Source: DATAGZ01 sp036263455 (lineage in GTDB: Bacteria > Pseudomonadota > Alphaproteobacteria > Dongiales > Dongiaceae). Taken from it: a stretch of DNA of 64,000 nucleotides. The position numbers were made by a program, and so were the translations under genes. The number at the start of each line of letters is the position of its first letter. Positions within the stretch are counted from its first letter, which is position 1. This document shows positions 17,466 through 25,955 of this stretch, in pieces. The stretch is from the NCBI GenBank assembly GCA_036263455.1, contig DATAGZ010000004.1:13910-77909 (forward strand). Reading direction: 5' to 3'. The notes below the pieces were generated by a model. That model made no database searches. It was not told where the DNA came from and saw nothing but the letters and a program-made list of their open reading frames with translations.

Positions 17466-19073
17466 ATGAATATGATGTCTGAGCCCCATGACCATGCGCA
17501 CGCGCAGCCGCGCGGCCTGACGCGCTATCTGTTTTCGACCAACCACAAAGATATCGGCACCATGTATCTGATCTTTGCGGTTTGCGCCGGGCTGATCGGG
17601 CTTGCCTTTTCGATTGTCATTCGCCTGGAATTGCAGCAGCCGGGGATCCAGTATCTGCCGATCCTGGGCAACGGTCAGGCGGATGGCCAAGTCTGGAACG
17701 TCATCACGACCGCCCACGCCCTCGTCATGATCTTTTTTACCGTCATGCCCGCGCTGATCGGCGGGTTCGGCAACTGGTTTGTCCCGCTCATGATCGGCGC
17801 GCCCGACATGGCATTTCCGCGCATGAACAATATTAGCTTCTGGTTGCTGGTGCCGTCCTTCGCCCTGCTGCTTGGCTCGGCCTTCGTCGATCACGGGGCC
17901 GGGACAGGCTGGACGCTGTACCCACCTCTTTCGAGCGACGGCCAGCCGGGCAGGGCGGTCGACATGGCGATTTTCTCCATGCATCTCGCCGGCGCGTCTT
18001 CGATCCTGGGGGCGATCAATTTCATCACCACGATTTTCAATATGCGCGCGCCAGGCATGACCCTTCACAAGATGCCGCTCTTCGTCTGGTCGGTGCTGAT
18101 TACGGCCTTCCTGCTGCTACTGTCTTTGCCGGTCTTCGGCGGGGCGATCACGATGCTCCTGACTGATCGCAATTTCGGAACGGCTTTTTTCAAGCCCGAC
18201 CAAGGCGGTGACCCGCTGCTCTTCCAGCACCTGTTCTGGTTCTTTGGTCATCCCGAAGTCTATATTCTTATCCTGCCGGGCTTCGGGATCATCAGCCAGA
18301 TCGTCTCGACCTTCTCGCGCAAGCCGATTTTCGGCTATCTCGGCATGGCCTATGCCATGGTCGCGATCGGCTTCATCGGTTTCGTCGTGTGGGGCCATCA
18401 TATGTTTGTAGTGGGGCTGAATGCGAATACGCGCGCTTATTTCACCGCGGCGACAATGATCATCGCCGTACCCACCGGCATCAAAGTGTTCAGCTGGCTG
18501 GCGACGATGTGGGGCGGCTCTATCGCCTTCCGCACGCCGATGGTCTGGGCGATGGGCTTCATCGTCCTTTTCACGGTGGGCGGTGTGACCGGCGTAGTGC
18601 TGGCCAATGCCAGCGTTGATATCGCCATGCATGACACCTATTACGTGATCGCGCATTTCCATTATGTGCTGAGCATGGGCGCGATTTTCGCGATTTTCGC
18701 CGGTTATTATTATTGGATCGGGAAGATCTCGGGGCGCGCGCATCCGGAATGGGCCGGCAAGCTGCATTTTTGGACGACCTTCCTTGGCGTCAACCTGACC
18801 TTTTTCCCGATGCATTTCCTCGGTCTTGCCGGCATGCCTCGGCGCTATCCCGACTACCCCGATGCTTTTGCACCGTGGAACGAGATCGCGTCCTACGGCT
18901 CCTATATCACGGCGGCGAGCACGGTCTTTTTCGTGATCATGGCGCTCTATACGCTCTTTGCCGGCAAGCGGGTGGGCGCCAGCCCGTGGGGCGAGGGATC
19001 GACCACGCTCGAATGGAGCGTGGCCTCGCCACCGCCCTTCCACACATTCGAAGAACTGCCGGTGATGAAATAG
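17466..19073 (+). CDS. coxA: Cytochrome c oxidase subunit I
   Basis: The 535-residue catalytic subunit carries heme a and the heme a3-CuB centre and pumps protons. The sequence has about twelve transmembrane helices. WFFGHPEVYILILPGFGI contains the CuB histidine and the His-Tyr cross-link; WGHHMFVVG gives two further CuB histidines; HDTYYVIAHFHYVLSMGA gives the heme ligands; and FGNWFVPLMIGAPDMAFPRMNN is the start of the D-channel region. ATG 17466 is preceded by AGGAGA within the end of coxB. Second gene of the cox operon. Confidence 0.98.
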   Translation: MNMMSEPHDHAHAQPRGLTRYLFSTNHKDIGTMYLIFAVCAGLIGLAFSIVIRLELQQPGIQYLPILGNGQADGQVWNVITTAHALVMIFFTVMPALIGGFGNWFVPLMIGAPDMAFPRMNNISFWLLVPSFALLLGSAFVDHGAGTGWTLYPPLSSDGQPGRAVDMAIFSMHLAGASSILGAINFITTIFNMRAPGMTLHKMPLFVWSVLITAFLLLLSLPVFGGAITMLLTDRNFGTAFFKPDQGGDPLLFQHLFWFFGHPEVYILILPGFGIISQIVSTFSRKPIFGYLGMAYAMVAIGFIGFVVWGHHMFVVGLNANTRAYFTAATMIIAVPTGIKVFSWLATMWGGSIAFRTPMVWAMGFIVLFTVGGVTGVVLANASVDIAMHDTYYVIAHFHYVLSMGAIFAIFAGYYYWIGKISGRAHPEWAGKLHFWTTFLGVNLTFFPMHFLGLAGMPRRYPDYPDAFAPWNEIASYGSYITAASTVFFVIMALYTLFAGKRVGASPWGEGSTTLEWSVASPPPFHTFEELPVMK

Positions 19074-19084
19074 TGTGATCTGGC

Positions 19085-19993
19085 GTGCGTGAAGCTTATT
19101 CCCCTATGATGGCAGCCGGGGAGGCGGCGGCCGGCGCGAGCGTCGGCGATTTCCTCGCGCTTCTGAAGCCGCGGGTCATGTCCCTGGTGGTCTTCACGGG
19201 TGCTGCCGGCCTGTACCTCGCTCCGTTTCACCCGCACCCACTCCTCTGTGCAGTAGCGATCCTCTGCATCGCGCTCGCGGCGGGAGCGGCAGGTGCCATC
19301 AACATGTGGTATGACAGAGACATCGATGCGGTGATGGCGCGCACCTGCGCCCGCCCCATTCCGCGGGGATCGGTGGCGCCGGAAACAGCGCTGACCTTTG
19401 GGCTGATCGTGGCGCTCTTCTCGGTGACGATCATGGGCCTGGCACTCAACGGGCTCGCGGCTTTCCTGCTCGGCTTCACGATTTTTTTCTACGCGGTGAT
19501 CTATACGATGTGGCTCAAGCGCCGCACGCCGCAAAACATCGTAATCGGCGGATTGGCGGGCGCGTTGCCGCCGCTGATCGGCTGGGAAGCGGCGACCGGC
19601 GAGATAGCCCCCCTGCCGCTTCTCCTCACGCTCTTGATCTTTCTTTGGACGCCACCGCATTTCTGGGCGCTGGCGCTATGGCGGGCCCGGGATTACGCCG
19701 CGGCCGGGGTGCCGATGATGCCGCTTACTCACGGGGAGGCCTCCACCAAGAGGCAGATCCTGCTTTACACGATAGTTCTGGTGCCGGTGACAGTGGCGCC
19801 CGGCCTGCTGATCGGCGGATCGCTGCTGTATCTCATCCCGGCATTTACATTGGCGACAATCTTCGTGGCTTTCGCCGTGGCGGTGATCCGCGAGGACGGC
19901 TATCGCTGGGCCAAGAAGATGTTTGGCTATTCCATTCTGCATCTCTTCCTGCTCTTTCTGCTTCTCACCCTGGCCAAGGGCACCGGACTATGA
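19085..19993 (+). CDS. ctaB: Protoheme IX farnesyltransferase (heme O synthase)
   Basis: CtaB attaches a farnesyl chain to heme b, giving heme O, the precursor of heme a for the oxidase encoded here. The 302-residue UbiA-family membrane protein shows the prenyl-diphosphate motifs NMWYDRDIDAVMART and YTMWLKRRTPQNIVIGG and several transmembrane helices. The apparent start is GTG 19085; ATG 19106 is an alternative, with the conserved region beginning only after it. The stop overlaps the coxF start as ATGA. Confidence 0.95.
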   Translation: MREAYSPMMAAGEAAAGASVGDFLALLKPRVMSLVVFTGAAGLYLAPFHPHPLLCAVAILCIALAAGAAGAINMWYDRDIDAVMARTCARPIPRGSVAPETALTFGLIVALFSVTIMGLALNGLAAFLLGFTIFFYAVIYTMWLKRRTPQNIVIGGLAGALPPLIGWEAATGEIAPLPLLLTLLIFLWTPPHFWALALWRARDYAAAGVPMMPLTHGEASTKRQILLYTIVLVPVTVAPGLLIGGSLLYLIPAFTLATIFVAFAVAVIREDGYRWAKKMFGYSILHLFLLFLLLTLAKGTGL

Positions 19994-20112
19994 ACGAAAA
20001 CGAGAAGGACAGGCGGCGGCGCCAGCGGAGCTGGGCGTTGTTTGCTGCGCTGATCGGATTCGTGCTGCTCATGTATGCGATCACCATCGTCCGGGTGAAG
20101 GGTGGCGGATGA
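19990..20112 (+). CDS. CoxF-like small membrane protein
   Basis: A 40-codon gene sits between ctaB and ctaG, overlapping both by ATGA (ATG 19990 with the ctaB stop, and stop 20110-20112 with the ctaG start at 20109). The protein has a charged N-terminus (MNENEKDRRRRQRS) and one transmembrane helix (about 15-33). Its position and architecture match the small CoxF proteins found between ctaB and ctaG in alphaproteobacterial cox operons, thought to help oxidase assembly. The overlaps make it very likely to be translated. Function is by position only. Confidence 0.75.
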   Translation: MNENEKDRRRRQRSWALFAALIGFVLLMYAITIVRVKGGG

Positions 20113-20660
20113 ACAATCGGCACAATCTCAAGACCGCGGCCGTACTGGCGGGCATCGTGGCATCCATGATTGGGCTCTCGCTCGCTTCAGTCCCACTCTA
20201 TCGACTCTTCTGTCAGGTCACCGGCTATAACGGCACCACGCAGCGGGCGGTTGCGGTTGTGCCCGCGCATCCGGATGCACGGGTCGTCCGGGTCTTCTTC
20301 AGCGCGACGGTCGCCCGCGGCCTCCCCTGGAAATTCTATCCCGAATTGACCAGCGTGGCGGTCCGTGTCGGCGAGCAGAAGATGGTGTCCTTCATCGCCG
20401 AGAATGAGGGCGATGCTCCGGTCACCGGCCAGGCGAGCTATAACGTCTGGCCCGACATTTTCGGCGCTTATTTCACCAAGATCCAATGTTTCTGCTTCAC
20501 GCAGCAGACGCTCCAGCCGCATGAAAAAGTGCGCATGCCGGTCGTGTTTTTCCTCGACCCCGCCCTGCTTTCGGATCCTCTCATGAAATCATTGAACGAA
20601 GTAACCTTAGCCTATACTTTCTTCGCCCAATCCTCCCCCGGGCAGAAACAGACCAATTAG
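20109..20660 (+). CDS. ctaG: Cytochrome c oxidase assembly protein CtaG/Cox11
   Basis: Cox11 delivers copper to the CuB site of subunit I. The start ATG 20109 overlaps the stop of the preceding small gene, giving 183 residues: a short cytoplasmic tail, a transmembrane helix (about 10-30), then a periplasmic beta domain. Copper-binding CFCF lies at 127-130 (KIQCFCFTQQTL), with a third conserved cysteine at 35 (YRLFCQVTGYNG). The Cox11 signatures VWPDIFGAYF and PVVFFLDP are present. Confidence 0.96.
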   Translation: MNNRHNLKTAAVLAGIVASMIGLSLASVPLYRLFCQVTGYNGTTQRAVAVVPAHPDARVVRVFFSATVARGLPWKFYPELTSVAVRVGEQKMVSFIAENEGDAPVTGQASYNVWPDIFGAYFTKIQCFCFTQQTLQPHEKVRMPVVFFLDPALLSDPLMKSLNEVTLAYTFFAQSSPGQKQTN

Positions 20661-20669
20661 GAGCATAAG

Positions 20670-21488
20670 ATGGAACAGACCGCCCACAAGCCCAACCATC
20701 CCTATCATCTGGTCGATCCCAGCCCCTGGCCGCTCCTCGGCGCTTTCGCCGGCGGCTCGCTCGCCGTCGGGATGGTTTTTTTCATGCACGGGTCGTCTTT
20801 CGCCGTGGTCTTGCCGGGTATCGCCCTGGTTCTCGCCACGATGTTCTTCTGGTGGCGCGATGTGATTAAGGAGGCCATCCAGGGTCTTCATACCGGTATC
20901 GTCCAGATCGGGCTGCGCTACGGCATGGCGCTGTTCATCGCCTCGGAGGTGATGTTTTTCGCCGCTTTCTTCTGGGCCTATTTCGGGGCGGCGCTTTATC
21001 CCAACGCTGCCATTGGCAATGTCTGGCCGCCCAAGGGCGTCGTCACCTTCGATCCCTTGTCTTTTCCGCTCCTGAATACGCTGATTCTTCTGACTTCGGG
21101 CACCACCGTGACCTGGGCTCATCATGCGCTACGCGAAGGCGATCGCAAGGGCATGCTTCAGGGGTTGGCGCTGACCGTCCTGCTCGGCGTACTGTTCAGC
21201 TGCGTCCAGGCTTTCGAATATCACCATGCCGCTTTTGGCTTCAAGGACGGGATCTATCCGTCGGTCTTTTTCATGGCGACGGGCTTCCACGGCTTTCACG
21301 TGCTGGTCGGCACGACTTTCCTGATCGTGTGCCTGTATCGTGCCTGGAAGGGACAGTTCAAGCCGGACCATCATTTCGGCTTCGAAGCGGCGGCGTGGTA
21401 CTGGCATTTCGTCGACGTCGTCTGGCTCTTCCTGTTCGTAGGTATCTATGTCTGGGGCGCGGGACCGGGGCCCTATGCAGGGCATTGA
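20670..21488 (+). CDS. coxC: Cytochrome c oxidase subunit III
   Basis: Subunit III stabilises subunit I during proton pumping and has no redox centre. The 272-residue protein has seven transmembrane helices with EVMFFAAFFWAYFGAAL, HAFEYHHA-like VQAFEYHHAAFGF, the TGFHGFHVLVGT motif and the C-terminal WYWHFVDVVWLFLFVGIYVWG. It begins 9 bases after ctaG with an AGGAG-type site upstream. A strong intrinsic terminator begins 8 bases after its stop, marking the end of the main cox transcript. Confidence 0.97.
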   Translation: MEQTAHKPNHPYHLVDPSPWPLLGAFAGGSLAVGMVFFMHGSSFAVVLPGIALVLATMFFWWRDVIKEAIQGLHTGIVQIGLRYGMALFIASEVMFFAAFFWAYFGAALYPNAAIGNVWPPKGVVTFDPLSFPLLNTLILLTSGTTVTWAHHALREGDRKGMLQGLALTVLLGVLFSCVQAFEYHHAAFGFKDGIYPSVFFMATGFHGFHVLVGTTFLIVCLYRAWKGQFKPDHHFGFEAAAWYWHFVDVVWLFLFVGIYVWGAGPGPYAGH

Positions 21489-21846
21489 CGGACAAGGCGG
21501 CGCTTCGAGCGCCGCTTTTTCTTTGGCGATCCGGGCGCGGTGCCCGCGCTGCGGGCGCGGGCGGCTCTATAGAGGGGTCCTGGCACTGCGCTCGCCCTGC
21601 GAGATCTGCGGGCTCGATCTAACATCGATCGATGCGGGCGACGGTGCCGCGGCCTTTGCGATTTTCGCGCTCGGCGCACTCCTCATGCCTCTTGTGCTCT
21701 GGCTCGAGCTCGCCTACGCACCGCCGCTCTGGGTCCATGCCGTGCTCTGGGTGCCCATAACGCTGCTAGCGGCCGTGGCGATCCTGCGACCGATCAAGGC
21801 CTTTCTCATGGTGCAGCACTATCGGCACGTGCGCGATGAATCGTGA
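21475..21846 (+). CDS. DUF983 family membrane protein
   Basis: A small protein (up to 123 residues) with two CxxC pairs at the N-terminus (RCPRCGRGRLYRG and PCEICG), probably a zinc site, followed by two hydrophobic helices. DUF983 genes commonly follow coxC in alphaproteobacteria; the function is unknown. The start is uncertain: ATG 21475 lies inside coxC and the first 16 codons cover a terminator hairpin, while TTG 21523, just after the U-run, gives MAIRARCPRCG, which resembles the N-terminus of relatives. The end overlaps dgt by 11 bases. Confidence 0.75.
   Translation: MQGIDGQGGASSAAFSLAIRARCPRCGRGRLYRGVLALRSPCEICGLDLTSIDAGDGAAAFAIFALGALLMPLVLWLELAYAPPLWVHAVLWVPITLLAAVAILRPIKAFLMVQHYRHVRDES
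21497..21524 (+). terminator. Intrinsic terminator after coxC
   Basis: An 8-base-pair stem (GCGGCGCT with AGCGCCGC) closes on a 3-base loop and is followed by TTTTTCTTTT-like uridines. It starts 8 bases after the coxC stop. It lies within the 5' part of the longest DUF983 frame, so it either ends the cox message or attenuates downstream expression. Confidence 0.75.
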
Positions 21847-22996
21847 ACCCTATGCCTGCCGGCCGGCGGATAGCCGCGGCCGCTTCATTGGCGAGGAAGA
21901 GAGCCCGATGCGCTCGCCCTACCAGCGCGACCGCGACCGCGTCATTCATTCCACGGCTTTTCGCAGGCTCAAGCATAAGACGCAGGTCTTCGTCTATCAT
22001 GAAGGAGACCATTACCGCACACGGCTCACTCATTCGCTGGAAGTCGCCCAGATTGCCCGCACCCTCGCACGCGCGCTGGGGCTGGATGAGGATCTCGCTG
22101 AGACCTGCGCGTTGGCGCACGATCTCGGCCATCCGCCGTTCGGACATGCTGGCGAGGAGGCGCTCGCCCTTTGCATGCGCGATGCCGGCGGCTTCGATCA
22201 CAACGAGCAGACGTTCCGCGTCCTCACGCTGCTGGAGCGCCATTACGCCGATTTCGACGGTCTGAACCTGAGCTGGGAAAGTCTCGAAGGAATCGTCAAG
22301 CATAACGGACCGCTGCTCGGTCCCCGCGCCGGGGCGAAAGCCCTGGCTGCGGGCGTACCGGCGAGCGTCGCCGCTTTCGATGCGCGCTGGAATCTCGCGC
22401 TGGATACTTTCCCTAGTGCCGAGGCGCAGGCGGCGGCGATTGCCGACGATATCGCCTATAACAATCACGATCTCGACGATGGACTACGTGCCGGATTCTT
22501 TGCCTTGGAAGAGCTGGGCGAGCTACCGGTGCTCGGAGAGATCATCGCCGATTGCCGCAGGCATTGGCCGGGACTGGAAGAGACCCGGCTGATTCACGAG
22601 ACCATCCGGCGGCTCATAGATCGGATGGTCCGCGATGTGGTAGAGGAATCGCGCCGCCATTTAGCGAGCCTCTCCTCGCCCGAAGCTGTCCGCAACGCGC
22701 CCGCGCTGGCCCTATGCTTCTCGCCCGAGATGCAGGAAGCGGATCGGGCGCTCAAGAAGTTCCTTTTTGCCCGGATGTACCGCCATTACCGAGTCAACCG
22801 CATGTCGCACCGGGCCCACCGCGTCATCGCCGATCTCTTCGATCTTCATATGAATTCCGCCGAATGCCTGCCGCCGGACTGGGCGGCCTATTATCGTAAT
22901 TCCGATCATGCTCAGCGCGCGCGCGTCGTGTGCGATTATCTCGCCGGTATGACCGACAAGTACGCCCTCGACAGCTGGCAGGAATTGTTCTCCTGA
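21836..22996 (+). CDS. dgt: Deoxyguanosinetriphosphate triphosphohydrolase-like protein
   Basis: This 386-residue HD-domain enzyme removes triphosphate from dNTPs, most likely dGTP, adjusting nucleotide pools. Metal ligands are visible as His66 (RTRLTHSLEV) and His95-Asp96 (ALAHDLGHPPFGHAGE), with FDHNEQTFRVLT and DIAYNNHDLDDG further on. The N-terminal RGRFIGEEESPMRSPYQRDRDR is usual for the alphaproteobacterial branch. ATG 21836 overlaps the DUF983 stop. In many relatives argS follows; here a SPOR gene comes next after 54 bases. Confidence 0.92.
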   Translation: MNREPYACRPADSRGRFIGEEESPMRSPYQRDRDRVIHSTAFRRLKHKTQVFVYHEGDHYRTRLTHSLEVAQIARTLARALGLDEDLAETCALAHDLGHPPFGHAGEEALALCMRDAGGFDHNEQTFRVLTLLERHYADFDGLNLSWESLEGIVKHNGPLLGPRAGAKALAAGVPASVAAFDARWNLALDTFPSAEAQAAAIADDIAYNNHDLDDGLRAGFFALEELGELPVLGEIIADCRRHWPGLEETRLIHETIRRLIDRMVRDVVEESRRHLASLSSPEAVRNAPALALCFSPEMQEADRALKKFLFARMYRHYRVNRMSHRAHRVIADLFDLHMNSAECLPPDWAAYYRNSDHAQRARVVCDYLAGMTDKYALDSWQELFS

Positions 22997-23050
22997 GGAA
23001 AACCGCCGGATTTGCTTGACCCAATCCGAGTCGATTTGCTCCCATAGATC

Positions 23051-24256
23051 ATGCCTAATGATCCGTCCCGTTCCGATAAAATCCAGGCAAGCGTGGCCGC
23101 TGCCCTGTCGCGCTTGCGCGGCGATCTGACGCAGAATGGCCGTGCGGGCCTCCCCGACGCCGGTTCGGGGGAACGGATCGAACCCCATCTGGGCGGCGCG
23201 GGGAATTATGCACCCCCTCAGCCAGTCGGTATGCCGCCGGCCTCGCCTCCGAATGTAGAAAGCGCCTACGATCATCTCCATACGCAGGACGTATCGGGGT
23301 TCGCCCAAGCCGAACCCGAATATGCTGAGCAGCAAGGCGAATATTTTCCTGCACCCCAGCAGCGGGTGCGTCAGGAGCATCCTGACTTTGCGGCCGCGCA
23401 GGCCGACCTTCTCCATGCCTATTCTCAAAATGCGATGGCCGACATGAATGCCGACCCCTTGACGCCCTTTAACCAGCCTCGCAAAGGCAAGCTGCGCTAC
23501 GGCGTGATTATCGGCGCGGTAGCTACTGCGGTGCTTTTGGCATGGTGGCTCGGCCATCGCGGCAGCGGCGAGGTCCCGGTGATCACGGCCGATGCGGCGC
23601 CCGACAAGGTCAAGCCCGCGCCCGATCAGGCCAATCAGGTTCCCAATCAGAACGTTCAGATTTACGATGCCATTCACGGCCAGCAGGCTGCAGATGGTGG
23701 GACACCGCCAGCACCAGCCGGTACCAATCCTGTACCGATTCCTCCGCAAGCGTCACCTGCTCCGCCGAGCGAGGCAGGGCCTGGCGCCGCGCCTGCCCCT
23801 GTGCTGGCGCCCACGGCGGACCAGCCCGCGCCAGCGGCGGTCCCGGTTCCGGCCATTCAATCCGCTATTGACGTTCCCCCGCCTTCCGTGCTCGACGGAC
23901 AGGCGAGCGCACCGCCGGAAACGCCCGCTCCAACGTTGCCCCCAGTAAAGGCGACTACCGCCCCGAGCAAGACGAAAACCGCTTCGGCTTCGGCTGCGCC
24001 CCAAAAGGCTACGACGGGGGCGGCCCGCATTCAGCTGGGTGCCGTGAAGAGCCCCGAGGCGGCCAAGGCCCTGTGGACCAAGCTTCAGCATTCGAATGCC
24101 ACCACACTCGGCAAACTTAAATTTTCGACGGAGAAGGTCAGCAAGAACGGCCAGACCTTCTATCGCGTACAGGCAGGGCCCTTTGCGTCTCGCCAACTCG
24201 CCCTCAACGCCTGCCATGCGTTGAAAGCTAAGGGCGTCGATTGCATCGTCCATTAG
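23051..24256 (+). CDS. SPOR-domain membrane protein
   Basis: A 401-residue protein probably acting at the septum or cell wall. It has a long cytoplasmic N-terminus (1-149) of low complexity, one transmembrane helix (about 150-168, GVIIGAVATAVLLAWWLG), a Pro/Ala-rich periplasmic linker (about 190-320), and a C-terminal SPOR domain (about 325-401, RIQLGAVKSPEAAKALW ... YRVQAGPF). SPOR domains bind glycan strands stripped of stem peptides. It lies upstream of nagZ (15 bases), the usual alphaproteobacterial neighbour. Exact partners cannot be seen. Confidence 0.88.
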   Translation: MPNDPSRSDKIQASVAAALSRLRGDLTQNGRAGLPDAGSGERIEPHLGGAGNYAPPQPVGMPPASPPNVESAYDHLHTQDVSGFAQAEPEYAEQQGEYFPAPQQRVRQEHPDFAAAQADLLHAYSQNAMADMNADPLTPFNQPRKGKLRYGVIIGAVATAVLLAWWLGHRGSGEVPVITADAAPDKVKPAPDQANQVPNQNVQIYDAIHGQQAADGGTPPAPAGTNPVPIPPQASPAPPSEAGPGAAPAPVLAPTADQPAPAAVPVPAIQSAIDVPPPSVLDGQASAPPETPAPTLPPVKATTAPSKTKTASASAAPQKATTGAARIQLGAVKSPEAAKALWTKLQHSNATTLGKLKFSTEKVSKNGQTFYRVQAGPFASRQLALNACHALKAKGVDCIVH

Positions 24257-24270
24257 GACGTTCCTAAGCG

Positions 24271-25278
24271 ATGCGCCCGGTCATTTTCGGCCTCGCCGGC
24301 CCGGCATTGACCGACCGCGAGCGCGGCTTCCTCAAGGAGGTCGCGCCGCTCGGCGTCATTCTTTTTACCCGCAACATTATCGATCCGCCGCAAGTCCGCT
24401 CCTTGGTCGCGTCCGTGCAGGAATTACTTGGCGGCAAGGCGGCGATTCTGATCGATCAAGAGGGCGGGCGGGTCGCACGGCTGCGGCCGCCGTTCTGGCG
24501 CGAGGCGCCGCCTGCACGCCGTTTTGCATTGCTTTATGCCCGTGACGCGGAACGCGGGCTGCGCGCCTGCTATCTCAATCATCGCTTGATCGCCGATGAG
24601 CTTTCCGCGCTAGGGGTCACGGTCGATTGCGCCCCGGTGCTGGATATCTTTTTCCCCTTTGCGCATGACATTATCGGCGACCGCGCCTTCGGGTCGTCTC
24701 CGGTCGAAGCCAAGGCGCTTGGACAGGCCGCTCAGCGCGGCCTGAGCGATGGTGGCATCATCCCGGTTGCAAAGCATATTCCCGGCCATGGGCGCGCCCA
24801 GGTGGATTCACATCTGTCTCTCCCTGTCGTCGAGACGCCGCGCACGGTTTTGTCCGAAACCGATTTCGCTGCTTTTCAGGAATTGCTCCCCGGGGCCTGG
24901 GCGATGACTGCCCATATCGTCTATACGGATGTCGACTCTGCGGCACCGGCGACCTTTTCCGCTCGCGTCATTGCCGATGTCATTCGCGGGGAAATCGGCT
25001 TTTCGGGTATTCTGCTGAGCGACGATCTGGGAATGAAGGCGCTCTCGGGCAGTTTCGCCGCACGGGCGCGCCAATCCATAATGGCAGGGTGCGATATCGC
25101 CCTGCATTGCTCCGGTAATCTCTCGGAAATGGAGGAAATCGCCGGCGCGCTTTCCACTCTATCCGAGGAGGCGCTGGCCCGCTATAGTGGAGCGTGCGGG
25201 CAGATCACCGCCATTAAAGAGGACATGCGCCGCGAGGACATGCTTCTCGAACTCACGGATCTTTTGGAAAATTCATGA
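24271..25278 (+). CDS. nagZ: Beta-N-acetylhexosaminidase NagZ (GH3)
   Basis: NagZ cleaves GlcNAc from anhydro-muropeptides in cytoplasmic cell-wall recycling. The 335 residues show the GH3 fold with IDQEGGRVARL (about 61-71), the family-specific KHIPGHGRAQVDSH (Lys168-His169, catalytic His173), and the nucleophile region LLSDDLGMKAL (about 249-259). Length matches the short, single-domain NagZ type. The stop overlaps the following peptidase start by ATGA, indicating coupling. Confidence 0.94.
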   Translation: MRPVIFGLAGPALTDRERGFLKEVAPLGVILFTRNIIDPPQVRSLVASVQELLGGKAAILIDQEGGRVARLRPPFWREAPPARRFALLYARDAERGLRACYLNHRLIADELSALGVTVDCAPVLDIFFPFAHDIIGDRAFGSSPVEAKALGQAAQRGLSDGGIIPVAKHIPGHGRAQVDSHLSLPVVETPRTVLSETDFAAFQELLPGAWAMTAHIVYTDVDSAAPATFSARVIADVIRGEIGFSGILLSDDLGMKALSGSFAARARQSIMAGCDIALHCSGNLSEMEEIAGALSTLSEEALARYSGACGQITAIKEDMRREDMLLELTDLLENS

Positions 25279-25955
25279 ACGCCGACACGTTTTCCGCGAC
25301 CCTCCATCAGCTCAGCACATGGGTGTTGCCCGTCCTCATCGGCATCACCTTGCACGAAGCTGCGCACGGGTACGTCGCCTGGCTACGTGGCGACGATACG
25401 GCCTATCGCCTCGGCCGGGTAAGCTTCAATCCGCTGGTCCATATCGATCCGATGGGTACCGTTCTGCTGCCCGCCTTGTTGTACATGGCTGGAGGATTCC
25501 TTTTCGGCTATGCCAAGCCGGTGCCGGTCGCGTTTCAGCGCCTGCGCAACCCGCGCTGGGACAGCGTGCTGGTGGCTGCGGCGGGTCCGGGAATCAATCT
25601 GGTCCTGGCTTTGGTCTCTGCGCTGCTTCTGCACGCCGTGACCTATATGCCGGATGTCGCAGCAGGATGGGCTGGCGCGACGCTGGTCAATTCGCTGGAA
25701 TTGAATATCTGGCTTGCCGTTTTCAATCTGCTGCCGGTCCCCCCGCTGGATGGAGGACGTATCCTGGTCGGCATCGTGCCGCGCCCGATTGGCGCGCGCA
25801 TCGCGGCGCTCGAACCGTATGGTATGTGGATCGTCCTGTTTCTTCTTTTTCTTCTCCCCGTGCTGCTTCACCGCAATATCATCGGTGGCATCCTGTTCCC
25901 GATCGTCGATTACATCCGTTCCGCCATCATCGTCCTCACGGGAGTGGGCTCATGA
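25275..25955 (+). CDS. M50 family site-2-protease-like membrane metallopeptidase
   Basis: A 226-residue integral membrane protein of the rhomboid-sized, PDZ-free M50B branch (often called site-2 protease family). Zinc ligands are His27-Glu28...His31 in LHEAAHG and Asp159 in NLLPVPPLDGGR; both motifs lie in hydrophobic helices. NPLVHIDPMGT and AAAGPGINLVLAL are family features. It overlaps nagZ upstream and scpA downstream by ATGA, so it is translated within the operon. Substrate unknown; no PDZ domain is present, so it is not RseP. Confidence 0.9.
   Translation: MNADTFSATLHQLSTWVLPVLIGITLHEAAHGYVAWLRGDDTAYRLGRVSFNPLVHIDPMGTVLLPALLYMAGGFLFGYAKPVPVAFQRLRNPRWDSVLVAAAGPGINLVLALVSALLLHAVTYMPDVAAGWAGATLVNSLELNIWLAVFNLLPVPPLDGGRILVGIVPRPIGARIAALEPYGMWIVLFLLFLLPVLLHRNIIGGILFPIVDYIRSAIIVLTGVGS

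Noticed and set aside
16272..18068. Long open frame (about 600 codons) on the minus strand opposite corA, coxB and coxA
   Set aside because: It is antisense to three certain genes, and its translation is low-complexity, rich in Arg, Gly, Asp and His; it is a by-product of GC-rich codon bias.
25187..25951. Upstream extension of the scpA reading frame
   Set aside because: The extra 250 codons are only another frame of nagZ and the M50 gene; conserved ScpA sequence begins at the ATG overlapping the M50 stop.
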